Shown here: piece after piece, positions 47,121-58,179 of the stretch
Position numbering within the stretch: the first letter of the stretch is position 1
Layout of the letters: the number at the start of each line of letters is the position of its first letter
Assembly (NCBI RefSeq): GCF_910592395.1
Contig: NC_088313.1
Coordinates: 9,924,501 to 9,988,500 of the forward strand
Direction: 5' to 3'
Length of the DNA stretch: 64,000 bases
DNA from: Lineus longissimus
Taxonomy: Eukaryota; Nemertea; Pilidiophora; Heteronemertea; Lineidae
Position numbers and translations under genes: made by a program
The notes under the pieces: generated by a model
Database searches by the model: none
Told to the model about the DNA's origin: nothing
The model's input: only the letters and a program-made list of their open reading frames with translations

Positions 47121-48180
47121 GATACGTTTAGAAGACGATGAGCAAGCTGACGAAACCAAGAAGTCTACAGTTTTGATGTAAAAGTACCGTGAGTTAGTCC
47201 GATTTCTGAAGATTTCGACATTGCCGAGTCCCCGATTCCTGGAACCGAGGTTGTTGCCGTATTGATATTACGTACAACACACTGCCGCGTCATTGAATTT
47301 TGTGACCTGGAGACGAGGTTGCCTGCCAGCCACACCTGCAGAATTACGCCGCTATAACAGTGAGGCTCCAAAAGGGGATTCCCGTCCAAGATGAGTGGAA
47401 AAGAGAATCGAAATACAAGCGCGGGAAATGACATCCTGAGCTTCAGGTTTTTGATACTCCTACGTCCCATACAAAACCCTGAGAAAATCCATTAGAATCG
47501 ACAGCGAAGGGTGGCTGTTCTGATAACCTGATACACTGTGCGTAATGTATGTATATATAGTGTTTTATATGACAATAAAATGTATATGAATAAAGTTTAA
47601 GATAATCCTATCGTTAAATCGCTTTATACTTCATCGATTCTATGCTGCTAAACATTGTGTAGACGTGTAATTGTGTTTTAATTAAGTAATGAAATAAATT
47701 TGCAGCGGGGTGCGCGCAATACGAAGGAACAGCACTGAAAAATTCAGAATTTTCATAAATACCCGGATGTTCTAAAAATAGCAGCTAATGAAAATACGCG
47801 TTTCATGGAAATTTAACTAACCTACCTCGGACCCGAGCCCTATGGCGCAAAAGACTATACAATTGATAGTGCATCTGAGAGCATTAATTCCTGGGTCCGT
47901 GGTTTACGAATTTCCGAGACTCAAATACAACCGACGCTCTGATTGGGCGCTTTTTTTTCTACCGCTACAATCCGTCTGAAGGGCATGGATTTCCCCAGGG
48001 GTTTGTAATAGCGAGAGCTCGAGCATATGGAAAACCACTGGGTGCCGAGGATGGGGAAATGATGATGGCGCTGAAGATGAGTTCCATTTAGGTGACGAAC
48101 CAAATCAAGATGAGTTTGAAGAGGATGATCAACATCCTAGTGAAGATAGAAGACAGTTAAGGAGTGGTTTCTCAGCCCAG
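47121..48180 (+). other. BEL element 2 leader
   Basis: Non-coding leader of about 1 kb. The gag frame is open back to about 47,980 without an ATG and is acidic there (QDEFEEDDQHPSEDRR), so the original start may lie upstream or be lost. An AATAAAGTTT word occurs near 47,590. Confidence 0.5.
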
Positions 48181-50652
48181 ATGAAAGGAGCTGAGTTGAA
48201 GCAGCTCAGTCGTAGCAGATCCGCTTTGACCGGCCGAATTACTGCTAAGAAGAATTGTTTATCAAGACTAATGGAAGGTACCGATACCGATAATGTGAAA
48301 ACAATATTGCGGCAAATAAAAGAGCTGATGGACAAGTTTCTTGGCTGTCATAATGAGTATCAAGCACAACTTCCTGTGAAAGAGAGAGAACGGGAAAAGG
48401 CCTACTGCGACACCAGATTGGACGATTATGAACAGTTTGAAGCCGAAGTAGCGGGTTGGTTGGATACAATGGTAGTCATGGAAACAGAGGGATTGACTCA
48501 ACCTGAAACTTTGAGAGGAGTATTTGGCCGAATTGACGTCCGTGCGTCGCCGTTTACACCAGAACATCAGTCAACGAGAATGTTGGATCCGTTGCCACCA
48601 GATCTTACCCTGATTTCAAATGTAACACAAGCTACCGAACGAGCACTTTCAGCCATTGCTGACACGCAAAGGGATCTGACGAAACAAATGAGGATTCCTA
48701 GAGCCGAACCAGAGATATTTGATGGAGATGAGACCAAGTTCCGTGAGTTCTTCATTGACTTCCAAGAGTACGTAGCCAAATGGACCGACACGGACAGAGA
48801 GAGGCTAACACAGTTACGAGCATACACGTCAGGAACACCGCATGAATTAGTGCGTGGCTGTGTCCATCTGAGACCTGAAGAAGGGTACGCAGAGGCTCTT
48901 AGACTACTAGAAACAAGATACGGAGCACCGTACGACACCAGCAGAGCATATATCAGGAAAATATCAGCCTGGCCAAAGTTGAGTATGAAGGCTGCAGAAG
49001 ATATGGATCGATTTGCGATTTTACTTCGGGATAGCCTAAATGCATTGACTGGACTTGGGCGACTGACTGAACTGGAACATCCGTCCATGATGGCCCAGAT
49101 TGTGGATAAACTACCTGACTGCTTAAGATATAAGTGGATTAGGCAGGATACAGAAATTTTTACGAAAAAAACTGGTAATCCGGCTAATTACCAGAACTTG
49201 GTTAAGTTTATTGAAGCACAGGCCAAGGTAGTTATGAACCCCAGGTATGGCACCAGACAAAGAACCGAAGAAGGACCAAAACCATCTCAAGGAGAAAGAA
49301 AACAAGACAAGTCACGATCAAATCCGGGAAAGCAAGCACCGTCCAAAGCTGCTTTTAGAGTAACATCCAGCAGTGAAAGGTCCAATGACAAGCCAGGAGA
49401 AAGAGAAGATCATTGCAGTTACTGTAAGGAATTGCATAAAATCCAAGATTGTATGAAGCTTAAGAAGTTGCCAAGACCTGAGAGAGGTGAATTTCTGAAG
49501 AAGACCGGGCGTTGTTTTAAGTGCTTGGAGCGGGGCCATATTGCTAAAGACCATGGCAATCAGTCAACCAGCCAGACAGTTGTGAAACCTGAGACCCCCA
49601 GTTCTGTAAACAAATCAGAAGCTGTAAAGTCAGGAGAAGCCGTGAAAACTGTGAAAACAGAAGAAGTAACTTCAAGAAGAATTGGAACCACTGGGAGAAT
49701 TGCAATGGCAGTCTTACCAGTCAAGCTAAGAAGTTTGGATAATGGAGTAGAAGTTACTACGAATGTATTCTTAGACAATGGAGCCGGAGCGAGTTTCATC
49801 ACTGATGGATTGGCGACCAAGATGGGACTTACAGGCCAGTCTGTGAAAGTTGACCTATCCACGATGCTCCAGAGCTGTGCTAGTGTTGATTCAAGAAAAA
49901 TCCAGAGACTTGAAGTCAAAGGCCTTTCCAAGGAAGATGAGTGGATCAAATTGAATGAACTCTTCACACACAGTACGATTCCCATCAAGCCTTGGGAAAT
50001 TCCCACAGAGAATGATGTTAGGAAATACCCAGAGTTAAAGAAAGTTGATCTGAAAGTTGTCGATCACCCAGTTGAGATACTCTTTGGAGCTAATCAACCA
50101 GAAATCACACGGCCAGTAGAGATCATTCCCACAAAAGAAGATGGACCCTACGCTATGCGGACCAAGATCGGCTGGACGCTACTCGGACCTGTTCAGAGGG
50201 GCCGGATGAATATTGCTTCAAGGCCTCTCCAAAGACTTACCGTTGAAGAACTGAACAACAACATGAATGCTCACTTCAGCAGAGAATTTGATGACGGACC
50301 ACAGGGCGAAGAGATTCGTATGTCCAGAGAGGAAGAACGCTTCATGACTAAGCTGCGAGGAACCACCGCCTACACTGGAGAACGATATCAGGTCCGCTTA
50401 CCGCTGAAGGATAAACTTCCAGCAGTTCCAAAGAGCAGACCAATGGCTGAACGTAGATTATCTGCAGTGTTGAAACGAATGAAAAGAGACAAGAACTATG
50501 CGACTGCTTATCAGAGCCAGATGAATGACCTTAAGAAAAAGAGATACATCGAACGTGTTCCAGAGAATGAACTTGATGTAAAACTGATGGTATCTACCAC
50601 ATCATGGTGTAATCAGCGAGAGAAAGCAGTCCAAGTTGCGAATCGTGTTTGA
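48181..50652 (+). CDS. BEL/Pao Gag-protease-RT N-terminus
   Basis: An 823-residue frame, the longest in the window. It includes a DUF1759 Gag region (EPEIFDGDETKFREFFIDFQ, about 178-197; MAQIVDKLPDCLRYKW, about 303-318), a zinc region (CSYC, about 411; CFKCLERGHIAKDH, about 444-457), a DUF1758 aspartic protease with FLDNGAGASFI (about 529-539) and the conserved MRTKIGWTLLGP (about 659-670), and the start of the reverse transcriptase (RYQVRLPLKDKLPAVPKS). The knuckle reads C-C-H-H instead of the usual C-C-H-C. The frame leaves the RT after VPENELD, where a frameshift leads into the next frame. ATG 48181 is the first Met, but coding-like acidic sequence extends upstream. Confidence 0.85.
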   Translation: MKGAELKQLSRSRSALTGRITAKKNCLSRLMEGTDTDNVKTILRQIKELMDKFLGCHNEYQAQLPVKEREREKAYCDTRLDDYEQFEAEVAGWLDTMVVMETEGLTQPETLRGVFGRIDVRASPFTPEHQSTRMLDPLPPDLTLISNVTQATERALSAIADTQRDLTKQMRIPRAEPEIFDGDETKFREFFIDFQEYVAKWTDTDRERLTQLRAYTSGTPHELVRGCVHLRPEEGYAEALRLLETRYGAPYDTSRAYIRKISAWPKLSMKAAEDMDRFAILLRDSLNALTGLGRLTELEHPSMMAQIVDKLPDCLRYKWIRQDTEIFTKKTGNPANYQNLVKFIEAQAKVVMNPRYGTRQRTEEGPKPSQGERKQDKSRSNPGKQAPSKAAFRVTSSSERSNDKPGEREDHCSYCKELHKIQDCMKLKKLPRPERGEFLKKTGRCFKCLERGHIAKDHGNQSTSQTVVKPETPSSVNKSEAVKSGEAVKTVKTEEVTSRRIGTTGRIAMAVLPVKLRSLDNGVEVTTNVFLDNGAGASFITDGLATKMGLTGQSVKVDLSTMLQSCASVDSRKIQRLEVKGLSKEDEWIKLNELFTHSTIPIKPWEIPTENDVRKYPELKKVDLKVVDHPVEILFGANQPEITRPVEIIPTKEDGPYAMRTKIGWTLLGPVQRGRMNIASRPLQRLTVEELNNNMNAHFSREFDDGPQGEEIRMSREEERFMTKLRGTTAYTGERYQVRLPLKDKLPAVPKSRPMAERRLSAVLKRMKRDKNYATAYQSQMNDLKKKRYIERVPENELDVKLMVSTTSWCNQREKAVQVANRV

Positions 50653-53479
50653 TGGTTCAGCTGAAATTGATGGAATTTCAATCAACAACCTGTTGATGAA
50701 AGGGCCAGACCTGACAAACAGGCTAGACGGAGTACTACTAAGGTTCAGAGAGTACCCAGTTGCCGTTAGCAGTGACATTCAAGCCATGTTCCACCAGATA
50801 CAAGTACCGCCAGAAGATCGAAATTGGTACCGATTTTTATGGGTCGATGACCAAGGCCAGATTGAAGATTGGAGGTGGACAGTACATCCCTTTGGATCGA
50901 AACCTTCACCAGCCATAGCATGCCATGCGTTGAACCACGGGTTGGAAGAACAGGCTGATGACAGAACAAGGGAGAGTTGTATCGCTGCTAAACAGACATT
51001 TTACGTTGATGATCATCTCGACAGCTTCATAGACACTGAAAGGGCAGCAAAACACGTTAAATGTGTTGACGAGACATGCCAACGCTCAGGATTCCTGTTG
51101 AGAAAATATGCCAGTAATCATCCAGAGATCATCAACTGTATACCCCAGGATCGCCTCGCTGAAATTGGGAGTGAAGTTAGCCTAACAGAAGATTGTAAAG
51201 AGATGCCAACACTTGGTATGAACTGGAAGCCTGAGAGTGACAAGTTGACCTACCGAGCTCCAGATCTCAAGGAAGTTAAAACCAGACGCGAGCTTTTGTC
51301 AAACATGACGAAGCTGTTTGATCCGTTGGGGTTTGTGTCACCATGGATACTCAACTGTAGATTGATTGTACAACACCTGTCAAGGCTGAAGCTAAATTAG
51401 GATGACCTTGTACCAGAAGATGAACTTCGAAAGTGGATCAACTGGAGAGATGGAACTCAAGCTGTCACGGAGATAGAGTTTGAGAGATGTGTGACCACTT
51501 ATACACCTGGACCACACGATGAACATCAGCTACACGTGTTCGGCGAAAGAGCACATGGTGTAGCAGCTTACATTCGCACTCAGAGTGAGGATGAGATTGA
51601 CTCCAAGCTGATCTACGCTAGATCCAGAGTAAATCCGCAAAAAGGAGAAACCATGCCAAGAGCGGAGTTGGTTGCAGCTACGTTGGGAGCAAAGACTACT
51701 GCAAAGTTGAAGAAAGAACTACGACTACCGCTGCAGAAAAGTGTTAATTGGACAGATAGCACGATTGTCCTTGAATACCTCCGAAATGAGACCATTCAAA
51801 CCTCAGTCTTTGTCAGAAACCGAGTTGGGACGATTTTGACTCTCACCAGAGTCGAGGATTGGAGGCATGTGCAAGGCAGAGAAAACCCAGCTGATATTGC
51901 ATCAAGGGGCGGGACAGCCCGGGATCTAAGATCAAGCCTATGGCAACATGGGCCAGAGTTCCTGCGACTGCCTGAGGAGATTTCAGTAAATCGCATAGAG
52001 GGACAATCAGCAGCAGACAAAGGAGTAGATCACACCATTTCAGTACTGAATAGACTCTCCGATTGGGAAAGGATCCTAAACCTTGTCCAGTGTATGCTGA
52101 AGCCTTTCAACCTTGAATATGAGGTTTCAACAGCTGATGCCAGAATTCATGCCAAGGTTGCAGTCCTGAGAACCATTCAACGAATGTACTAAAGTGCGGA
52201 GTTACAGAGTCTGCGTGAGAAATTGACAACTCCAAGATGCAGCAAAATTCGTAAGTTATGCCCAGAGATCGACAAAGATGGCTTACTTCGCGTCGGGGGA
52301 AGATTGAACAACAGTCTGCTACCACATGAGGGAAGACGACCAATCATACTGCCAGGTGGAGAGCCATTGGTCCGAAAACTCATCCGCAGGATCCATTGGA
52401 TGGAAGGCCACGTTGGAAGAAATCATGTGATCTCATCACTGCGAGAACGATACTGGGTCACGGGAGTCACAGTAGCTGTCAAGCAGGTTTTAAAGGATTG
52501 CGTGTTATGCAAGAAATACCAAGCAAGACTCCAGACTCAGAAAATGGGAAACCTACCTATCGACAGAATATCTGCCACAAGAGCTTTCGAGAATTCGGGA
52601 GTCGACTACTTCGGACCGTTGGAGGTGAAGATATCAGGTCGTTTGTACAAACGGTACGGAGTACTCTTTTCATGCAACTATACTAGAGCCATTCACTTGG
52701 AGCTGACTCGAAAGTTGGACACTCAGTCGTGTCTCTTGGCAATCAGCCGATTCACGAACCGCCGGGGGAGACCAAGGAAACTCAGATCCGATAATGGAAG
52801 TAATTTGGTTGGAGCTTCCAAGGAGCTGAAACAGGACTTACTTAAATTGAACAAGGAGTTGCGGCTCCAAGAAAAATTAGCAAAGGAGGAGATTGACTGG
52901 GCATTCAACCCCCCTCTTGCAAGTCACTTTGGAGAACACTATGAACGGCAGATAGGATCGGTCAGAAAGATTCTATATGGACTAATGAACAAACAACGAT
53001 TGGATGAGGAGGAGATGCAGACAGTTATGGTGAAAGCAGAGTGGATCATGAATAGCAGACCACTAACCGCATGCAGCGCTGCTGACACTTCGGTCGTCGC
53101 AATAACTCCGAATCATTTAATGGGATTGAACACGGTGGAAACAGACACTAGTGTAACTGAGGAAAGTGACATGTACCGAGGAAGATGGAAAGGCGTGAAT
53201 TACGTGACTGACCAAATCTGGAAGCAGTTTAACAAACTGTATGTTTCATCATTGCAGGAGCGAAACAAGTGGCAGGATGCAAAATCAGACCTGCAACAGG
53301 ACGATATCGTTGTGCTACAGGACACTTCAGTTGGTAGAGCCTATTGGCCAGTTGGTAGGATCGTGAACATTCACAAAGGAAGTGACGGTCATGTTAGATC
53401 ATGTGAAGTTCGCACTCAGAATGGAACCTACCGTAGACCAATCACCAAGTTAGCCAAACTGCTAGAAGCAGATGACTAA
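50636..53479 (+). pseudogene. BEL/Pao RT-RNase H-integrase, two stops
   Basis: Continues the polyprotein after a frameshift near 50,580. Reverse transcriptase: LRIVFDGSAEIDG, AVSSDIQAMFHQI, catalytic FYVDDHLDSF (about 51,000). An in-frame TAG at 51,398 (tryptophan expected) precedes RNase H (PRAELVAATLGAKTTAKL, NWTDSTIVLEYLR). An in-frame TAA at 52,190 follows RMY. Integrase: zinc motif with HWMEGHVGRNHV and CVLCKKY, catalytic GVDYFGP (D), RSDNGSNLVGA (D) and HFGEHYERQIGSVR (E), then DUF5641 (VVLQDTSVGRAYWPVGRIV) ending at 53,479. All catalytic residues remain, so only three point lesions inactivate it. Confidence 0.88.
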
Positions 53480-53781
53480 GTTCAGGTTATGGAAAGATAC
53501 AGTGACTTTGTGTAGAATTCGATTACTTCGTTCGTTGCGCTTTAGAACCTAACGTGTACTATCGCATTAATTCTTTGGACTGAAAATTCAAGGAGTTCTA
53601 TTTGTGTTGATGAGCAAAATCAGATGCGCTATTAAGTTCAAGAGATTTCTTGTTTATGTGTTTCATAGTTCGCGTTAATATTCTATTTAGAGGACCCGTT
53701 AAATATAGTTAGTTTTCGTACTAGTCTTCGTACACTCTTTTGGACTTGTAAATCCAAACGCAGTCGGATTTAAGGGGCCGG
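53480..53781 (+). other. BEL element 2, 3' non-coding
   Basis: Between the integrase stop and the 3' LTR. It ends TAAGGGGCCGG, a purine-rich stretch just before the LTR that fits a polypurine tract. Confidence 0.5.
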
Positions 53782-54176
53782 TGTTAGTGGACCCCCGTTA
53801 GGAACCGCACACTCACGTGTACCTAATGCTTTAATGCGCTAAGACACTGCATTCACGACAGATCACCGTGTGATGAGGAGATGATTGAACTTTAGATGTT
53901 GACCCCTAAACTAGGACTTAGGGATATGAAAGGGGCACAAACGTGTGAGTAAGAATCCGTATTTCGCTATTTGTGATTTGGACTATCAGTTTCGATCAGA
54001 TGTTCTGACCAATTGTTCTTTTATGCAGATCAGACCAACGAACCCTACTCGATGATGCCAGAAGCTCAAAGCAGATGATTGATGTTGGACTCGATATTAA
54101 AGACCCCACTTTAACAAACCTTTTTATCGTCTTCCGTGTGTTCATCCCTGAGTTTGAAGGCTAAGCCACCCACACT
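53782..54176 (+). repeat. BEL element 2, 3' LTR
   Basis: 395 bp, direct repeat of 46727-47120. Confidence 0.9.
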
Positions 54177-54181
54177 CATAA

Positions 54182-54771
54182 GCCCTTTCTTCTGCTAATC
54201 CAAAAGAAACACTGTATGTAAGAATACCGGCATTAAGAGAGAATACATTCTTTGTACCAAAATCTATATATCTGTCTGCTGATGTAACCATTTTCGGTGA
54301 TTCAAAGAATAGTGTGGTTAATAACCTCGGTAGAAACTTGATATCAAAGATGGTAATTAAGTGGGGAACAGAACAGATATTTGGCCTCAACGAATACAGT
54401 CATTATTTGACATTTAAATATTTGTGGTTAAAAGAAGAGGAAAGAAACGATAGGGTGTTTCAATGTATTCAATCAGTCAATCTAAGGAAGTTAAGATCTG
54501 GTGTATCAGAAGCTAATGTCGCTGGTGAAACTAGTGATGAAAAGACACTTAAGAAAGTGTTCGGTACTAAATACAAGATACCATTCGATTTTGAACTCCA
54601 TTTTACAAGTTTCCAATTTCCGAGGATGTGATTATTGAGATTACATTAGCATCCAAAGAGGAAATAATAGTAACAGACAACACTGTAGCTATGAACTACA
54701 AACTTGAAAATATATGTCTATTAAGAGGAAGAGAGAGTAAACCCGAATGGATGTTGCCACCTGATGATTAA
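54182..54771 (+). pseudogene. Capsid-like Polinton protein, split and shifted
   Basis: The frame is open from the LTR border: ALSSANPKETLYVRIPALR, NTFFVPKSIYLSADVTIFG, VVNNLGRNLISKMVIKWG, LWLKEEERNDRVFQCIQS, VFGTKYKIPFDFELHF; then a 1-base shift near 54,608 and KFPISEDVIIEITLASKEE, ending 54,771 (PEWMLPPDD). The set LSxxL.I....N.VVNN.GR.L..K.V.K followed by L.EEER......IQS is a pattern I know from a multi-copy family in cnidarians and other invertebrates; beta-rich and jelly-roll-like by appearance, so a major capsid protein is a reasonable but untested guess. Its N-terminus is at 46,271, on the other side of BEL element 2. Confidence 0.55.
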
Positions 54772-55247
54772 TTTTGATCCCCTTTTAACTTTAAGTTCTT
54801 CTATGTAATACTTTAAGTCTTTTTGCCTTTGGTTTAACATGAGACCAATGAATAAGACAGAAAACAGACAGTTCTACAGTAGACTGGAGTCTTTTTAAAG
54901 AACAACTGGACAGATCAATTAATTTCATGAACAAAATGATGAATGAAAACTGGTTCAAGCAAAGCACTCGTAACAAAGTCAGGTTTATCTATTGAGACCA
55001 AAATGTGGTATCAGATTGGAAAAGAGTTATTCACCAGTATTTTTGGGATTACCCTGATTTTTATCTTAGCTTTATGATTAATGATTTTAAACTTAGAAAT
55101 GATTACTTGTATTCAGAATGGTTTAACCAATGAACTTTCAAAGTTATGTTATGTAACAATTGAACAATTTACTAGTTTTTATTCCACATATCAGTTAATT
55201 ACACCAAATGACTTGAAAATAAGGTTCCGTATTTTTACTCTTCATAA
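54772..55247. other. No clear gene
   Basis: AT-rich with coding-like scraps (WYQIGKELFTSIFGITLIFI near 55,010) that look like a short, broken membrane protein of the element. Confidence 0.35.
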
Positions 55248-55694
55248 ATGAATAGAACTTGGGGTTACACTAAAAGACCAAAGAATTGGAAAAATAGATT
55301 AGAACAGATTTACAAAGAGCTAGAGGAACTAGAAAAGAAAGATGAGGCATCAAATCATGAATTATCAAATCATGAGTTATCAAATAATAAACCAGTAATA
55401 GCACCAATTGACATCACCCCATTTGTTATTAAACCACCTCTTGTGCCTGTGGTTCTAGAACAGTTAGATCTACTAATACTACAGACAAATAAAGTAATGC
55501 TGCTGTTAATTCTAGCTTTTCGCATTAATGAAATAAAAGACATAAGTATGCTTTATCCAGATTTAAATCATCAAAATATGATCGTGAAACAGATTAACCA
55601 GCCTATTGTGATGAAGTCCCACTTAAACCCTCATAATTTGAATCCTCAGGGTTTCAGACTTAATCAAATCAGTGAAGTTAAAAAAGTTCTTTGA
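55248..55694 (+). CDS. Unknown Polinton-like protein, 148 aa
   Basis: Starts MNRTWGYTKRPKNWKNRL, then a charged helix (LEQIYKELEELEKKDE), a small tandem repeat (SNHELSNHELSNN), a hydrophobic stretch (LVPVVLEQLDLLILQTNKVM) and an ending in a different composition. It overlaps the next frame by 23 bases. It may be the N-terminal part of that protein after a frameshift, because the combined order (charged N-terminus, then a glycine-rich membrane segment) makes sense. Function unknown. Confidence 0.4.
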   Translation: MNRTWGYTKRPKNWKNRLEQIYKELEELEKKDEASNHELSNHELSNNKPVIAPIDITPFVIKPPLVPVVLEQLDLLILQTNKVMLLLILAFRINEIKDISMLYPDLNHQNMIVKQINQPIVMKSHLNPHNLNPQGFRLNQISEVKKVL

Positions 55695-56214
55695 ATCTGA
55701 GATTGAATGCAGGCAAAAAACATTTATGAAGTACAAGAAAGCTTTTGATGTGATTACTGGGATTAGCCATGCCCTAAATTTCACAAGTGTGGCTAATGGC
55801 TCTGCTGGTATTTCAGCAGTAGCAGGAATCATCACTGCTCCAATAGGTTTTGCTTTGTGTGGTGTGACAATAGCAAGTGCCATTATTTCATCACTACTTA
55901 GTTTTCAGAAGAAGGTCACACTCAGGAAAATTGAAAAGCATGAGAAGATATTGCAATTGGCCATTTCCAAACTTAACACTATCAATGATTTGGTCAGTAA
56001 AGCATTAACAGATTCGTTCATATCTATAGAGGAATTCAGTTAAATCCTCAAGGAGAATGAGAAGTACACTTCCTTGAAGAATGCCATAAGAAAGAAACAA
56101 AGGGAGGCTAGATCTGATACCAGTTTTGACGTAGAAACCCTTAAGAAGACTTTTTTAGAGGAAGGGAAAAAACTAGCACAGACAGAGATGTTAGAGAAAT
56201 TAAAAAGCAAGTAA
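55672..56214 (+). pseudogene. Membrane protein of Polinton-like element, one stop
   Basis: KLKKFFESEIECRQKTFMKY is followed by a long glycine/alanine-rich hydrophobic region (VANGSAGISAVAGIITAPIG..LCGVTIASAIISSLLSF), then KHEKILQLAISKLNTINDLVSKALTDSFISIEEFS. TAA at 56,041 interrupts it; the same frame continues ILKENEKYTSLKNAIRKKQ to 56,214. This hydrophobic-core plus E.KL..I.DL.SKA...G.IS.EEF pattern is recurrent in invertebrate elements of this type. A membrane-interacting virion protein is a possible role (inference). Confidence 0.5.
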
Positions 56215-56361
56215 TACATCATCATTTTTATCATTAGTTTAATGTACAACAAACATTGCCTTCAGCGCATTCATTCCTTTAATAGAGTACTTTAGTTAGA
56301 CTGTCTTGAAGACCAGGAGTTAATTAGGTGTAACCCCTTATGTTGTAATCCATTACAAAAC

Positions 56362-56682
56362 ATGGGGTATGTACGTCCTAGGGACCTAAAACATATCGCT
56401 CATTATTTGATGATTCATAATACTCATGATACTCATACTCCTGTTTCTCATACTCCTGTTACTCCTACTCCTGATACAGCAGTACAACCACCTATGAAAC
56501 AGCGTGACATAAGTACAGAATCTAAGGTTGGATTATGTCGTAATTGTAAGATATGGACATTGTATGAGTATGCAAAAAACATGAACCCATCAAGGTACAC
56601 AACTAAAACTACTAAGTACAGGTTTTGTACCTATTGTAATGCTGTTGCTTATGATGATGACTTCAAAAAGTCTAGAGATTAG
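56362..56682 (+). CDS. Small zinc-binding-type protein
   Basis: ATG 56362 (MGYVRPRDLKHIAHYL). A threonine/proline-rich linker repeats THTPVSHTPVTPTPDT. The C-terminal half has CRNCKIW and, 31 residues later, CTYCNAV: two CxxC pairs that could hold one zinc. 106 residues. No family recognised. It lies on the structural-gene strand. Confidence 0.5.
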   Translation: MGYVRPRDLKHIAHYLMIHNTHDTHTPVSHTPVTPTPDTAVQPPMKQRDISTESKVGLCRNCKIWTLYEYAKNMNPSRYTTKTTKYRFCTYCNAVAYDDDFKKSRD

Positions 56683-56941
56683 TATTGAGAATAAAACATG
56701 TTACTTTGATACCATACTTAGAAGGCTTGGACAGAGAGGTCTATCAGAAAAAGTAGTAAATTTTCTAAAACATTTAAAAGGATACTTCTCTGGTCCTAGA
56801 AAATGGCTTAGTAAGGAAAAGTATGAAAAGAAAGTTCGGTCATCACTAAAAAATGGTAATAATACTCTACCTTCAAAGTTAGTTTCAGATATTGAGTCAA
56901 TGGTATTTCAATTTCACTGCGGAGAGTATGATTGTATTTAG
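56639..56941 (+). CDS. Unknown small basic protein
   Basis: Overlaps the previous gene by 44 bases in another frame. The first ATGs are in a methionine-rich start; a likelier start is the MTSKSLEISIE methionine. Contains TCYFDTILRRLGQRGLSEKV, KHLKGYFSGPRKWLSKEKYE and ends FQFHCGEYDCI. Basic, helical, 100 residues or fewer. Function unknown. Confidence 0.4.
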   Translation: MLLLMMMTSKSLEISIENKTCYFDTILRRLGQRGLSEKVVNFLKHLKGYFSGPRKWLSKEKYEKKVRSSLKNGNNTLPSKLVSDIESMVFQFHCGEYDCI

Positions 56942-57583
56942 AGACAGAATTCATTAACCATGTGTAACAAAATTAACCTTTAGCTTCTTCGTTTCGTCTT
57001 GGGACCGGTTTGAGTCCGCATTGTACATACAACCGCTGTGCCGTCAGTACTCGTTCTCCGGGTTTGCATTTTATGTGTACCTAGAAGATTTTTACTGGAG
57101 CAGATTTTCGTGTTTGAAGACAATTTTACACAAAACTGTGTGGTGTTAGATCATCAAACTTTGGAGAGACCTTTGTCTCCTTAGGACCAATTTATCTAGA
57201 GCTTCCTGGTAAGTTTATAAGTAACTGTGTATTTGTAATAAGTGTTTTTATGGGTGCAATTTCGGACTTTTGTAAACTTGTCCGCCATGTTTGATGACGT
57301 CATTCTCATCAATTTGTTTGGAAGCTGGACCTTTGTTTTCACGTGTTGTAAGTTTAAAAGTGGTTCAAAAGCAGGATATTTAGAGCATAAACGTGTTTTA
57401 AAGTGTTTCATGTGGTAAAACTATGTTTATAGCATCTGGGGATGTCGATTTCAAAGCTCTGGATTTTGAAGTGTGGTCACAAATTGTGCCTAAAGTTGGT
57501 GCATCTTTCAAAACTTTGAGCATCTTTCAAGAATCGTGATTTATCTGGGGACGGGGTAGCCCGTGGGAGGACCCGTAAGGGGG

Positions 57584-57590
57584 TATAAAA
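57584..57590 (+). promoter_or_regulatory. TATA box
   Basis: GGGTATAAAAGCTC, a consensus TATA box in a G-rich context, about 395 bases upstream of the 57,985 ATG. The stretch 56,942-57,984 otherwise has no credible frame. Confidence 0.45.
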
Positions 57591-57984
57591 GCTCATGTAA
57601 GCCCCAAAACAATGAGATTGCCTGCACACCAGGCCCAATTACACCAATTACATCAATTAGACCAATTAGCCAACTAGCGGTTCTCCTAGTAGAACTCTTA
57701 CTAGTACACTGAGAATTATCATTTAGGCCTAGGTAAGGTTAGTACTGTCTTACATTCTGTCAGATTCCTCACGCACATGTTCATGCATTGTGTAGCTTGC
57801 TAATAGCAGCACTGGTTATCCATGAGGATGAATGTACTTTGATTAATCTATAGACAAAGCAAAGGCAGTAGCCTTGATCTTTTTGGTTGTACCAACTCCA
57901 AATTGACTTGAGTCTGCTCCTAAACACAGAGGGTTATATTTGAGCAATCCTATCTAATCTATTGATTATCTATCAATTCTAAAG

Positions 57985-58179
57985 ATGCCAGAACCTTCGG
58001 TTCCCCTGAATGCACCAAGTGTGCACATATATCCAGATGATATCATCATCATTGGCACTTTTATAGAACTAGAAGATCTAGTTGAGTTTTTGGACGAGTT
58101 AATTGAACTCTTGGTCCGTCTTATAGAAGGCGAAGATATTGACATGAGTCAATATCCTTCTCTCAACCAGTTACTGTAA
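57985..58179 (+). CDS. Small acidic helical protein, 64 aa
   Basis: MPEPSVPLNAPSVHIYPDD is followed by a strongly amphipathic acidic/leucine segment (LEDLVEFLDELIELLVRLIE) and GEDIDMSQYPSLNQLL. It is downstream of a TATA box and upstream of the Harbinger element. Composition is protein-like, but no family is recognised. Confidence 0.4.
   Translation: MPEPSVPLNAPSVHIYPDDIIIIGTFIELEDLVEFLDELIELLVRLIEGEDIDMSQYPSLNQLL

Larger units (their letters stand above)
46727..54176 (+). mobile_element. BEL/Pao LTR retrotransposon 2, nearly intact
   Basis: LTRs 46727-47120 and 53782-54176 start TGTTAGTGGACCCCCGTTAG and end CACCCACACT; about 8 differences in 395 bases, so a recent insertion. Internal coding follows Gag-protease-RT-RNase H-integrase-DUF5641 in one direction with only one frameshift and two stop codons. 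No matching target duplication was seen, perhaps because the left flank is a fold-back. It interrupts the capsid-like gene of the Polinton-like element. Confidence 0.92.

Noticed and set aside
47165-48103. Minus-strand frames in the BEL leader
   Set aside because: Inside a plus-strand retrotransposon leader with no recognisable motif.
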